Numbered from the stretch's first letter, positions 6,297 through 13,926 are shown. The stretch is 14,061 bases of DNA from Desulfobacterales bacterium (GCA_012974315.1 JAAXQI010000132.1:1-14061), one strand, 5' to 3'. Notes: generated from the sequence alone by a model not told the origin. Translations and numbers: made by a program.

Positions 6297-7697
6297 ATGC
6301 CCGTATATAAACGCCAGGACATTTCAAAACTTCACGCAGAAATCAAGCAGGGTGCGACCTCCCAAATCTATCTCATTTGGGGAGAACGCTATCTTTGCAG
6401 GAGTGCAGCCCAGGAATTAATTGACCACCTGCTGCCCGAACAGGAACGTCAAGCCACCAGCCTGCAACATATCGACGGTGATCAGGAGGATTTCAGCAAA
6501 ACACTCAACCTTTTAAAGACATTCAACCTTTTCTCCGGACCCAAAATTATCTGGGTGACAGATTCAAAACTGTTCTATTCAAAAGGAGTTGCAAAAAGTA
6601 TTTGGGACAAGGCCTGCGAAAAAAAAGAGCGCAATGAAACCAAACAGGCTCTTCGCTATCTCCTGCAAATGTTCAACGTTGCAGGAATATCCCAGGAAGA
6701 CCGGGATGAAGAAAACATAGGGTCCATGTCTGCAGCTCGCTGGAAAAACCTTTTCGGCTTTAACAAACCCCAGGGCGACCTATCCTGGGTCCAGGACCTT
6801 CTTGCTGACAGTGCCGGCATGTCTCCGGCAAAGAGTTCGGAGACTGACGCAGCCAGCATGTTTGTCCAAGCTTATGAAAGCGGCATTCCTCAAGACAATA
6901 CCCTTATTCTTCTTGCCGAAACAATTGACAAAAGAAAACGGCTTTATAAATATATACAGGAACATGGTGTTATTCTTGATCTTGCAGTTGACAGTGGGGG
7001 GTCAGCAGCTGCCAAACGCGATCAGGAAACAGTTCTCAAAGAATTGATACAGAACACTTTGAGAAAGTATGACAAAGAAATTGAACCCAAGACTCTTCCT
7101 GTTTTTCTTGAACGAGTCGGCTTTCATCCTGTGGCTGCAGTTATGGAGGCAGAGAAACTGGCACTCTATGTTGCTGACCGGAAAACAATTACCAGGGATG
7201 ATATTGACGCTATCATTGGCCGTACAAGAGAAGAGGCCCTGTATGAACTCACCGAGTCTGTTACTTCTGGCAAACTTGACCAGGGACTCCTCATACTTGA
7301 TCATCTGCAAAACAACGGAGTCCATGGCCTTGCTATTTTGGCAACACTACGAAATCACATAAAAAAATTACTTCTCGTTCGCTCTTTGCAGGGACTCAAA
7401 TCCCCGGCTTACACGCAATCCCTTTCTTTCCCCGTTTTCCAAAAGAGCTACCTCCCGGAACTCAAGGAAGGAAGAGATGAATGGTCTACTTTACTTTGGA
7501 AAGCCCATCCTTATGGTTTATTTATGACCTTTCGTCAGGCTGCCCAATTCCGCTGTGAAGATTTGCAGGATGGATTAAAGGAGGTTCTTGCAGCAGAATA
7601 CCGCATGAAAAGTTCATCGGTTGACAGTCGTCTTATTATGGATAATCTGCTTTTCAGTTTGATGCGTCATAAAATGGTGGGAGCAAAACCAGTATGA
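6297..7697 (+). CDS. holA: DNA polymerase III subunit delta
   Basis: The delta subunit is the wrench of the clamp loader: it opens the beta clamp so that it can be placed on primed DNA. At 466 residues this one is long compared with E. coli HolA (343). The N-terminal domain starts with the typical KLHAEIKQG..QIYLIWGERYLCR segment (11-35). The sensor-like strand NTLILLAE (201-208) follows, then the helical lid with FLERVG..PVAAVMEAEKLALY (270-291) and a DDIDAIIG segment (301-308). The C-terminal collar contains LAILATLRNHIKKLLLV (345-361). As expected for delta, there is no Walker A. The extra length is mostly at about 95-190, a charged and Met/Ser-rich insertion. The ATG at 6297 has no Shine-Dalgarno; the hexamer before it is ACCTCC, which resembles the anti-SD rather than an SD. 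The stop overlaps the clpS start (ATGA). Confidence 0.88.
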   Translation: MPVYKRQDISKLHAEIKQGATSQIYLIWGERYLCRSAAQELIDHLLPEQERQATSLQHIDGDQEDFSKTLNLLKTFNLFSGPKIIWVTDSKLFYSKGVAKSIWDKACEKKERNETKQALRYLLQMFNVAGISQEDRDEENIGSMSAARWKNLFGFNKPQGDLSWVQDLLADSAGMSPAKSSETDAASMFVQAYESGIPQDNTLILLAETIDKRKRLYKYIQEHGVILDLAVDSGGSAAAKRDQETVLKELIQNTLRKYDKEIEPKTLPVFLERVGFHPVAAVMEAEKLALYVADRKTITRDDIDAIIGRTREEALYELTESVTSGKLDQGLLILDHLQNNGVHGLAILATLRNHIKKLLLVRSLQGLKSPAYTQSLSFPVFQKSYLPELKEGRDEWSTLLWKAHPYGLFMTFRQAAQFRCEDLQDGLKEVLAAEYRMKSSSVDSRLIMDNLLFSLMRHKMVGAKPV

Positions 7698-8008
7698 GCA
7701 GAAAGGGACGTGACTTTGAAGGTTGGGTGGCAACTGACGAAAAGACGAAGGTTGCCGAACCACCTCTTTATAAAATTCTTCTGCATAACGATAACTACAC
7801 CTCTATGGAGTTTGTCGTGTTATTGCTTGAAAAAGTGTTTCATAAAAGCACTGCCGAAGCAACGAGAATCATGCTCAATGTCCACCAGCAGGGCATTGGG
7901 ATAGCAGGCGTCTATCACAAAGAAATTGCGGAGACAAAAGTCGCCATTGTCCATAATCTGGCGCAGAAAAATGAATACCCCTTGAGGTGTTCCATTGAAA
8001 AAGTTTGA
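7694..8008 (+). CDS. clpS: ATP-dependent Clp protease adaptor ClpS
   Basis: A 104-residue adaptor that binds proteins with N-degron residues (Leu, Phe, Tyr, Trp) and hands them to ClpA for degradation by ClpAP. The binding-pocket residues line up with E. coli ClpS at a constant offset of two: N32, D33, N34 (in place of D36), T36, gatekeeper M38, M60, V63 and H64. The conserved AETKV segment is at 79-83. The disordered N-terminal arm needed to engage ClpA is residues 1-23. The start overlaps the holA stop by 4 bp (ATGA), with a GGTGGGAG Shine-Dalgarno at 7676-7683, so it is co-translated with holA. clpA lies directly downstream, the usual arrangement. Confidence 0.95.
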   Translation: MSRKGRDFEGWVATDEKTKVAEPPLYKILLHNDNYTSMEFVVLLLEKVFHKSTAEATRIMLNVHQQGIGIAGVYHKEIAETKVAIVHNLAQKNEYPLRCSIEKV

Positions 8009-8017
8009 TTATGAAAA

Positions 8018-8031
8018 CAGGTAGTTACCTG
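8018..8031. other. 14-bp palindrome between clpS and clpA
   Basis: CAGGTA-GT-TACCTG is perfectly self-complementary around a two-base centre, starting 10 bp after the clpS stop. On the plus strand no T-run follows it; on the minus strand TTTT does. It may be an operator, an RNA hairpin affecting clpS mRNA ends, or chance. A looser A/T hairpin (AAAAA-CAG-TTTTT) follows at 8045-8057. Confidence 0.4.
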
Positions 8032-8077
8032 GATCCGTGACGAAAAAACAGTTTTTATTTACAAAGCACATTAGCCA

Positions 8078-8105
8078 TTCATTACTTATTGTTTTAATAT
8101 ATAAT
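8078..8105 (+). promoter_or_regulatory. Promoter for clpA
   Basis: A perfect TATAAT at 8100-8105 is preceded, after a 16-bp spacer, by TTCATT (8078-8083, three of six). The surrounding DNA is very A/T-rich. The predicted start at about 8112 leaves a 28-nt leader before the clpA ATG (8140). This would let clpA be expressed independently of holA-clpS. Confidence 0.55.
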
Positions 8106-8139
8106 AAAGTAAAAAAATAATACTTACAGGTAAAGCAAC

Positions 8140-10365
8140 ATGTTTAACCAGAAACTTGAAATGGCATTAGTTACAGCAGTTCGCCAGGCCAAAAACCACA
8201 GGCACGAATTTGTTACAGTTGAGCACCTGCTTTACGGCATTTTGCAGGATGACCTCATTACCCGCATTGTCAAACAATGTGGAGGAAGCCTCGAAAATCT
8301 TCAAAAAAGACTGGAAACTTTCTTTGACGGGGAGCTGCCAATCCAAAAATTTAGCGACACCAACGAACCGGTCCAAACTCTTGGTTTTAACCGTGTTCTG
8401 CAGAGGGCTATTGGTCATGTGCAGAGTTGCGGCAAAAAAGAAGTCGATTCAGGGGATATTCTGGTGGCAATTTTTTCTGAACCGGACTCCCATGCCGTAT
8501 ATTTTCTCAGCTCAGAAGGTTTGGACAGGATGTCCGTGGTTGAATATGTTTCCCATGATTTGCAGGAAGACCTTGAAACGGATGCCTGGCATACCCAGAA
8601 AAAGAAGCCAGCCAAGGAAGAGGAGCTTGATAAATTTACAGTAAACTTTGCTGACAGGGCCAGGGCAGGGTTGATTGACCCACTCATAGGCCGCGAAATG
8701 GAACTGGAGAGAATCATGCAGGTTCTCTGCAGACGACGGAAAAACAATCCTTTGCTGGTTGGTGAACCCGGTGTTGGCAAAACAGCCATTGCTGAAGGAC
8801 TGGCCCTTCGTATTCATGAAAAAAATGTTCCTGCTATGTTGGAGGACGTTGAAATCCGTTTGCTCGACATGGGAACTCTGCTCGCTGGAACCAAATACAG
8901 GGGAGATTTTGAAAAACGGATAAAAGCTGTAATCGACGGTATCGAAAAAAAGGGTGACAAATCCATACTTTTTATCGACGAAATCCATACTATCGTTGGC
9001 GCAGGAGCTACAAGCGGCGGCAGTCTCGATGCCTCAAACCTGCTAAAGCCGGCTCTGCAGGCTGGGACCCTTCGCTGCATTGGCTCTACCACCTATGAAG
9101 AACACAAAAACCATATTGAAAAGGATCGCGCACTTTCAAGGCGCTTTCAGAAAATTGACATTGAAGAACCCTCGGTAGAAGAAACCGTTGCAATCTTGAA
9201 TGGACTGAAATCCAGGTATGAATCTCACCATGGCATAAAATATACAACAGCTGCGATACAGGCCACTGCCGAACTTGCAAGCCGTTATATCAACGACAGA
9301 TTCCTGCCGGATAAAGCCATCGATATTCTTGATGAGGTTGGGGCCGCCTTCAGGCTTTCTGAAACGACAAAGAAAAGAAAAAATGTGACTGTACGCGATG
9401 TTGAGTCGGTAGTATCCCGTATGGCCAGGATCCCAGCTAAAAGCAGTTCCAGGTCGGAAATCCGCCAATTGAAAACCCTGCAGGCTGATTTAAAAGAGGT
9501 GATCTTCGGCCAGGATCAGGCCATCAAGGCTTTAAGCAATGCGGTCAAACGTTCAAGGGCAGGCCTGGGGCAGCCCGAAGCCCCGACAGGATCTTTTCTC
9601 TTTGCAGGACCAACAGGTGTTGGGAAAACAGAGGTGGCCAGACAGATGGCCAAAGCCCTTTCCATCCATTTTGAACGCTTTGACATGAGTGAATACATGG
9701 AAAAGCACGCTGTGGCAAGGCTTATCGGTGCCCCGCCGGGCTATGTAGGTTTTGACCAGGGGGGGTTGCTGACAGATGCCATCAGAAAACATCCCTATAG
9801 CGTTCTCCTGCTTGACGAGATAGAAAAAGCCCATCCCGATGTATTCAGTATTCTTCTGCAGGTCATGGATCACTCCACGCTTACTGACAATGCCGGCAGG
9901 CGAGCTGATTTCCGTAACGTCATCCTTATCATGACAACCAATGCCGGAGCACGGGAATTAACCGAAAGGGCCATCGGCTTCATGGCGGACAAAAAAGATG
10001 GAGCCCAGAAAACTCTGCATAACCTCTTCTCCCCTGAATTTCGAAACCGTCTCGATTCGGTTATCACCTTTAATGTCTTGCAAAAACCAATGATCGAAAA
10101 AATTGTCGATAAAATGGTGGCCGAACTTGAAATGCAGCTTAGCGAAAAAAAGGTTTTTATCAGCCTCTCCACCAAAGCACGCTCCTACCTGGCATCCAAG
10201 GGCTATGATCCTGATTATGGAGCCAGACCACTTCGAAGGCTTATTTTAAAAGAAATTGGCGATATTTTGACGGAGGAAATACTCTTTGGCAAACTATCCA
10301 AAGGCGGGAAAGCTCTGATTGACATTAAAGGAAAAAAGCTTGTCTTCTCCTACAAAAGCGCTTGA
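8140..10365 (+). CDS. clpA: ATP-dependent Clp protease ATP-binding subunit ClpA
   Basis: A 741-residue double AAA+ unfoldase that feeds substrates, including those brought by ClpS, into the ClpP chamber. The N-domain (about 1-145) carries the ClpS-docking double repeat. D1 has Walker A GEPGVGKT (208-215), Walker B ILFIDE (276-281) and the RR finger at 334-335. D2 has Walker A GPTGVGKT (490-497), Walker B LLLDE (556-560) and sensor-2 GARPLRR (694-700). The ClpP-binding loop is present as IGF (612-614), where E. coli ClpA has IGL. The long coiled-coil M domain of ClpB and ClpC is missing, which separates ClpA from those relatives. Only a weak AGGT Shine-Dalgarno precedes the ATG. It has its own promoter 35 bp upstream; clpS is 131 bp away. 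Confidence 0.96.
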   Translation: MFNQKLEMALVTAVRQAKNHRHEFVTVEHLLYGILQDDLITRIVKQCGGSLENLQKRLETFFDGELPIQKFSDTNEPVQTLGFNRVLQRAIGHVQSCGKKEVDSGDILVAIFSEPDSHAVYFLSSEGLDRMSVVEYVSHDLQEDLETDAWHTQKKKPAKEEELDKFTVNFADRARAGLIDPLIGREMELERIMQVLCRRRKNNPLLVGEPGVGKTAIAEGLALRIHEKNVPAMLEDVEIRLLDMGTLLAGTKYRGDFEKRIKAVIDGIEKKGDKSILFIDEIHTIVGAGATSGGSLDASNLLKPALQAGTLRCIGSTTYEEHKNHIEKDRALSRRFQKIDIEEPSVEETVAILNGLKSRYESHHGIKYTTAAIQATAELASRYINDRFLPDKAIDILDEVGAAFRLSETTKKRKNVTVRDVESVVSRMARIPAKSSSRSEIRQLKTLQADLKEVIFGQDQAIKALSNAVKRSRAGLGQPEAPTGSFLFAGPTGVGKTEVARQMAKALSIHFERFDMSEYMEKHAVARLIGAPPGYVGFDQGGLLTDAIRKHPYSVLLLDEIEKAHPDVFSILLQVMDHSTLTDNAGRRADFRNVILIMTTNAGARELTERAIGFMADKKDGAQKTLHNLFSPEFRNRLDSVITFNVLQKPMIEKIVDKMVAELEMQLSEKKVFISLSTKARSYLASKGYDPDYGARPLRRLILKEIGDILTEEILFGKLSKGGKALIDIKGKKLVFSYKSA

Positions 10366-10375
10366 CGCCTTTTTT
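10354..10375 (+). terminator. Possible terminator after clpA
   Basis: AAAAGCG (10354-10360), loop CTTGA and CGCCTTTTTT (10366-10375) form a short stem with one bulged C, followed by a T tract. The stem overlaps the clpA stop codon and has only three strong pairs, so termination would be partial at best. Confidence 0.35.
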
Positions 10376-10449
10376 CATCAAAAAATGACATTGCTTACTT
10401 TCTCCCAACTAACTTGCTGCACGTTACAGCGCTGGCCCAAGGTACAGGT

Positions 10450-11283
10450 ATGTCAAAATTAAAGATACTGACCATTCACATACTGATTTTGCTGGGAGGA
10501 CTTCTCCCGGTGGCCACTGCTTATGGAGCACCTGCCGCAGACCTCTGGCCCCGCTGGCAGAAACATGATCAGGATTCACTCATTGTCGTTGACTATATTG
10601 ACTGGGACCTCATATTACATCGTTACATAAATACAAATCACCCTTCCGGAATAAACAGGTTTGCATACAGCAAGGTGAGTGAAAAAGACCATATGGCCCT
10701 CAAGGGTCAACTCCAGAAAATGCAAGCCGTTGAGGTTTCCAGTCTTAACCGTTCAGAACAGAAAGCCTTCTGGATAAACCTTTACAATGGACTCACCATA
10801 GATATTATTCTGGACCATTACCCAGTGAAATCCATCCGTACTATTAATTTATCGCCGGGGATATTCTCCAAGGGTCCATGGGGTGCCAAATTACTGAAAA
10901 TAGAAGGCCAGGAACTCTCACTTAACGATATTGAGCATCGCATACTGCGGCCAATCTGGGGAGACAACAGGGTTCACTATGCTTTAAACTGCGCCAGCCT
11001 CGGCTGCCCCAATCTACAGCCAAAGGCATATACACCTCAAAACCTTGAACAAATGCTGGAAAAGGCAGCCCGGGATTACATCAATCATCCACGTGGCGTA
11101 ACATTTGCCAGAAACAAACTTATGGTGTCAAGTATCTACTTCTGGTTCCAGGCGGACTTTGGTGACTCAGAAAAAGGAGTTATCGAGCATTTTAAAAAAT
11201 ACCTGTCTCCAGAAAACCTGAAAAAGCTGAAAACCCAGGAAAAAAACATTACCCACCGCTACGACTGGAACCTGAACGAGTAA
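10450..11283 (+). CDS. Secreted DUF547 domain protein
   Basis: A 277-residue exported protein. Residues 1-27 form a signal peptide (basic MSKLK, hydrophobic core 7-23, possible cleavage near APA at 27-29). The remainder matches the DUF547 family: the QKAFWINLYNGLTIDI segment (104-119), a GPWGAK loop (142-147), DIEHRILRP (160-168), and NCASLGCPNL (180-189) with its paired cysteines C181 and C186, then SSIYFWFQADFG (227-238). DUF547 proteins are widespread and their function is unknown; some are fused to glutaredoxin-like domains. I chose ATG 10450 over an upstream in-frame TTG (10414) because it has an AAGG Shine-Dalgarno seven bases before it and starts directly with a signal peptide. No neighbour points to its role. 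Confidence 0.85.
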   Translation: MSKLKILTIHILILLGGLLPVATAYGAPAADLWPRWQKHDQDSLIVVDYIDWDLILHRYINTNHPSGINRFAYSKVSEKDHMALKGQLQKMQAVEVSSLNRSEQKAFWINLYNGLTIDIILDHYPVKSIRTINLSPGIFSKGPWGAKLLKIEGQELSLNDIEHRILRPIWGDNRVHYALNCASLGCPNLQPKAYTPQNLEQMLEKAARDYINHPRGVTFARNKLMVSSIYFWFQADFGDSEKGVIEHFKKYLSPENLKKLKTQEKNITHRYDWNLNE

Positions 11284-11405
11284 CTTTATTTTAACTTTGT
11301 AAATCCCCTCGATCTTCCTTGGTTTAATTCCAGGCATGGATGACAAAGTCTGCATATGACCAATTTTACTCCGGGTTTAATGCTGTTTTCTGAAGCTCTT
11401 TTACA

Positions 11406-11435
11406 TTGACATACTTACTAAGCCATTGGTAGATT
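11406..11435 (+). promoter_or_regulatory. Promoter for the thiC-family gene
   Basis: A perfect TTGACA (11406-11411), an 18-bp spacer and TAGATT (11430-11435, four of six). The predicted start near 11442 gives a leader of about 64 nt with a small hairpin GGAATA/TATTCC at 11447-11465. A perfect TATAAT also lies at 11451-11456, but its best -35 (TTGGTA) is 19 bp away. I see no TPP or cobalamin riboswitch motif in 11284-11505. Confidence 0.55.
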
Positions 11436-11505
11436 GTCCGGTTTAGGGAATATAATCGGTATTCCAAATGTTAATAATTCATATATCTACTTACTGAGGA
11501 AATTA

Positions 11506-12819
11506 ATGTCTATACGTGAAGATGCAATAAACAGGGTTAAAACGCCCATATTCGAGGCGTGCGCCCGTAATGAGTCACTCCCTCTTGACCAGCTCATTGA
11601 TGGTGTTGCCAAAGGTGAAGTGGTCATCGCCAAAAACAAGAACCATCATTTTGATAAAATCATAGCCATTGGCAAGGGTACATCGACCAAAATCAATGCA
11701 AATATAGGCTCTTCAAAAGATATGCCGGAGCTGCAAGCCGAACTGCAGAAACTCTGTGTGGCCGTCAAAGCTGGTGCTGATACCGTTATGGACTTGAGCA
11801 TGGGTGGTGATCTTGATGCAGTGCGCAGAGGCATTCTTGAACAATGTCCCGTCCCGCTGGGAACCGTACCAATCTACCAGGCAGTGGCTGAAACTGTTGA
11901 GCTACAGAAAAAAGCAATCGTAGATGTCGAGGTTGATCATATTTTCAAAACAATTGCAAAACAGGCAGAGGACGGAGTTGATTTTATGACAATCCACTGC
12001 GGCATCACCAAAAACACCCTGGAAAGAATGAACCATCAGCAGCGTCTGATGGGAGTTGTCAGCCGTGGAGGATCCTTTACCATTGAATGGATGACCCACC
12101 ATAACAAGGAAAATCCACTGTTTGAGAACTTCGATGATCTCCTTGCTATTCTAAAAGAACACGAAGTTACCTTAAGCCTGGGAGATGGTATCCGCCCGGG
12201 CTGTCTGGCTGATGCCACCGACCGTAGTCAGGTACAGGAACTTATCCATCTTGGGGAGCTGACAGACAGAGCGTGGGATGCTGGAGTGCAGGTGATAATT
12301 GAAGGTCCCGGCCATATGCCCATGAACCAGATTGCGGCCAATGTCCTCCTTCAAAAGCAGATGTGCAAAGGCGCTCCTTTTTATGTTCTTGGTCCTTTAG
12401 TCACCGATATTGCTCCTGGCTATGATCATATCACCGGAGCAATCGGTGGAGCCATTGCCGGAGCGGCCGGGGCTGACTACCTTTGTTATGTAACCCCGGC
12501 TGAGCACCTCAAGCTCCCAAACGTGGATGATGTAAAAGAAGGGGTGATTGCCTCGAAAATTGCCGCCCATGCAGCTGACATTGCCAAGGGGCTGCCCGGT
12601 GCCATAGAGAAGGATATAGCCATGGCCCGCTGTCGCAACAACTTGGACTGGAAAGGACAGATCGACCTGTCGATTGATCCCGTCAAAGCCAGACGCTTCC
12701 GGGATGAAGGCGGGACTTACACGGGAGATGCCTGCAGCATGTGCGGATCATACTGTGCGATTAAGGTTTTTCAAAGAGCCCAGAAAAAAAGTGCCCAAAG
12801 AAATTTGGGCAACAACTAG
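11506..12819 (+). CDS. thiC: ThiC-family radical-SAM enzyme: phosphomethylpyrimidine synthase, or BzaF-type 5-hydroxybenzimidazole synthase
   Basis: A 437-residue member of the ThiC family, which rearranges aminoimidazole ribotide (AIR) with a [4Fe-4S] cluster and SAM. ThiC makes HMP-P for thiamine; the paralogue BzaF makes a cobamide lower ligand from the same substrate. Conserved sites are KINANIGSS (62-70), TVMDLS (93-98), TVPIYQA (120-126), TIHCG (162-166), SRGGS (186-190), LGDGIRPG (225-232), EGPGHMP (266-272) and the FYVLGPL..APGYDHI stretch (292-309). The cluster cysteines are C410, C413 and C417, a CX2CX3C pattern; long-form ThiC has CX2CX4C. The protein is the short anaerobe form, without the N-terminal domain of E. 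coli ThiC (631 residues), and IAKNKNH (41-47) replaces the usual IPANxNH. ATG 11506 is chosen over TTG 11434 because GAGGA sits five bases ahead. No thiamine or bza gene is adjacent, so the two roles cannot be separated. Confidence 0.82.
   Translation: MSIREDAINRVKTPIFEACARNESLPLDQLIDGVAKGEVVIAKNKNHHFDKIIAIGKGTSTKINANIGSSKDMPELQAELQKLCVAVKAGADTVMDLSMGGDLDAVRRGILEQCPVPLGTVPIYQAVAETVELQKKAIVDVEVDHIFKTIAKQAEDGVDFMTIHCGITKNTLERMNHQQRLMGVVSRGGSFTIEWMTHHNKENPLFENFDDLLAILKEHEVTLSLGDGIRPGCLADATDRSQVQELIHLGELTDRAWDAGVQVIIEGPGHMPMNQIAANVLLQKQMCKGAPFYVLGPLVTDIAPGYDHITGAIGGAIAGAAGADYLCYVTPAEHLKLPNVDDVKEGVIASKIAAHAADIAKGLPGAIEKDIAMARCRNNLDWKGQIDLSIDPVKARRFRDEGGTYTGDACSMCGSYCAIKVFQRAQKKSAQRNLGNN
12784..12811 (-). 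terminator. Leftward intrinsic terminator inside the 3' end of thiC
   Basis: TGCCCAAA (12792-12799), a GAAA loop and TTTGGGCA (12804-12811) form a perfect 8-bp stem. On the minus strand it is followed by C and then seven T residues (A-run 12784-12790 on the plus strand). This is a classic terminator for leftward transcription, the direction of rsmG. There is no T tract on the plus side, so thiC transcription should continue into the next gene. Confidence 0.65.
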
Positions 12820-12831
12820 GGAGCTGCAACA

Positions 12832-13161
12832 ATGAATTTTTTCAATAAAATAGTTGAGTTCATTCTTTCTACCCAGGTGTTGCAACAATTTAAGGGAGTG
12901 GATGCTGCCGGCCTCTTCACCAACCCCTGGTTCCTTGTTCCACTCCTATGCCTTTTCGGTTACCTGCTCTACAAGCAGGATTTCAAGGAAATTATTGTAA
13001 TTATTATCGGCTTTGTCTGCTGGCATATTTCCGGCACCGAATATATGGCTACGCTTATTGTTAATGATGAGGTACAGCTTGCCAAAGTTCTTCCTGTTGT
13101 CTTTGGTGCAGCCTGCCTTTTAGGGATAATAATCTATCTGTACTTCGGACGTTCAGAGTAA
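12832..13161 (+). CDS. Small multi-pass membrane protein (hypothetical)
   Basis: A 109-residue protein with an amphipathic N-terminal segment (1-20) and three hydrophobic helices at about 32-48, 52-67 and 84-105. The loop between the second and third contains SGTEYMATLIVNDE (67-80). Length and hydrophobicity suggest a small inner-membrane protein; I recognise no named family, catalytic motif or transporter signature. The start is supported by GGAG seven to eight bases before ATG 12832, directly after the thiC stop, so the two genes are very likely co-transcribed. That link suggests, without proving, a role tied to the ThiC-family enzyme or its substrate. The whole gene is predicted to be covered by antisense RNA from rsmG (see the terminator at 12784). 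Confidence 0.8.
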   Translation: MNFFNKIVEFILSTQVLQQFKGVDAAGLFTNPWFLVPLLCLFGYLLYKQDFKEIIVIIIGFVCWHISGTEYMATLIVNDEVQLAKVLPVVFGAACLLGIIIYLYFGRSE

Positions 13162-13198
13162 CCTGATCCAGTCAAAATCTACTCTAAACAACAAACAC

Positions 13199-13900
13199 TC
13201 ATTGAAGATCTTCATCTGAACGTTTGATGATGACCAGCATCCGCTCTGCCTTTGAAAAGGGAAGTGTGAGTTTTCTTGTTTCCGTCACATGAAACTTTTC
13301 AGACAAACCTTGCTGCACGAGATCAGCCAGCTCCTTTTCTGCGCCGGGGCCTTTCATGCAAACAATTCCACCTCCCTGGACCAGGTATGGGGCGGTAAGC
13401 CTGATAAACTGATTGATATCCGTAAACGCCCTGCTTGTTATAAAGGAAAATTTTCTGCCGGAAAGCTCTTTTACCTCAACTATCTCATCAAGACGCACAT
13501 TCAGCACTTCCACACCCCGTAAATCTAACATCCTGACAATATGTTTCAGAAAATAATATCGGTTCTTGCGGGGCTCAATAAGTACAACAGGAAGCAAAGG
13601 GCAGACAATCTTGAGCACCAGTCCCGGGAAACCGGCACCCGTACCAACATCCAAAACTGTTTCCTGTTCCTGCTTTTCAGGGTCCAGCAATGACAGAAGT
13701 GTCAGGGAATCAAGAAAATGATTTTCCAGGATCTGGAGATCATCCATGGTTCTTGCAACCAGATTGATCTTCCTGTTCCATTTATTCAATTCATGGAAAT
13801 AAAGAGCCAGACACGAAAGCGCTTCAGGCTGGTTATCAAGTGAAAGCCCCATGAGTTTGAGGCCCTGGGAAAGAAAGTTTTCAATATCAGTCGTTTGCAT
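13199..13900 (-). CDS. rsmG: 16S rRNA (guanine(527)-N7)-methyltransferase RsmG (GidB)
   Basis: A 233-residue SAM-dependent methyltransferase that modifies G527 (E. coli numbering) in the 530 loop of 16S rRNA. The N-terminal helices contain the signature YFHELNKWNRKINLVA (34-49). The HFLDSL segment follows (61-66), then the SAM-binding loop VLDVGTGAGFPG (82-93), LIEPRKNRYYFLKH (107-120), SRAF (156-159) and MKGP (182-185). Length is normal for the family. The ATG at 13900 lacks a clear Shine-Dalgarno but starts at the usual family position. In many bacteria rsmG neighbours mnmG and parAB; the window ends before that can be checked. It converges on the small membrane-protein gene with a 37-bp gap and no terminator in that gap. 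Confidence 0.95.
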   Translation of the reverse strand: MQTTDIENFLSQGLKLMGLSLDNQPEALSCLALYFHELNKWNRKINLVARTMDDLQILENHFLDSLTLLSLLDPEKQEQETVLDVGTGAGFPGLVLKIVCPLLPVVLIEPRKNRYYFLKHIVRMLDLRGVEVLNVRLDEIVEVKELSGRKFSFITSRAFTDINQFIRLTAPYLVQGGGIVCMKGPGAEKELADLVQQGLSEKFHVTETRKLTLPFSKAERMLVIIKRSDEDLQ

Positions 13901-13926
13901 GCGATCAGTGGAAACAAGTTGGCAAC

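Noticed and set aside
6208..6420. Plus-strand ORF of 70 codons starting inside the inverted-repeat element
   Set aside because: It begins in a hairpin, runs through the right arm and the holA promoter, and ends in holA in another frame. There is no protein-like composition or RBS.
8512..8988. 158-codon minus-strand ORF antisense to clpA
   Set aside because: It lies within conserved ClpA coding sequence and is a shadow of it; no RBS or domain is recognisable.
10414..10449. Upstream TTG start for the DUF547 protein
   Set aside because: It would put 12 residues before a clean signal peptide and has no SD, unlike ATG 10450.
11284..11505. TPP or cobalamin riboswitch ahead of the thiC-family gene
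   Set aside because: I looked for the CUGAGA/ACCUGAUC elements of the TPP class and for the cobalamin class core and found neither. The predicted leader is only about 64 nt.
11434..11505. Upstream TTG start for the thiC-family gene adding 24 residues
   Set aside because: The extra residues do not resemble ThiC, and the TTG lies in the promoter -10. ATG 11506 has a strong GAGGA site.
13240..13300. Rightward terminator for the thiC/membrane-protein transcript
   Set aside because: Only short hairpins such as CCTTT/AAAGG and GTTTC/GAAAC are seen, with weak T runs inside the rsmG coding region; not enough to call.
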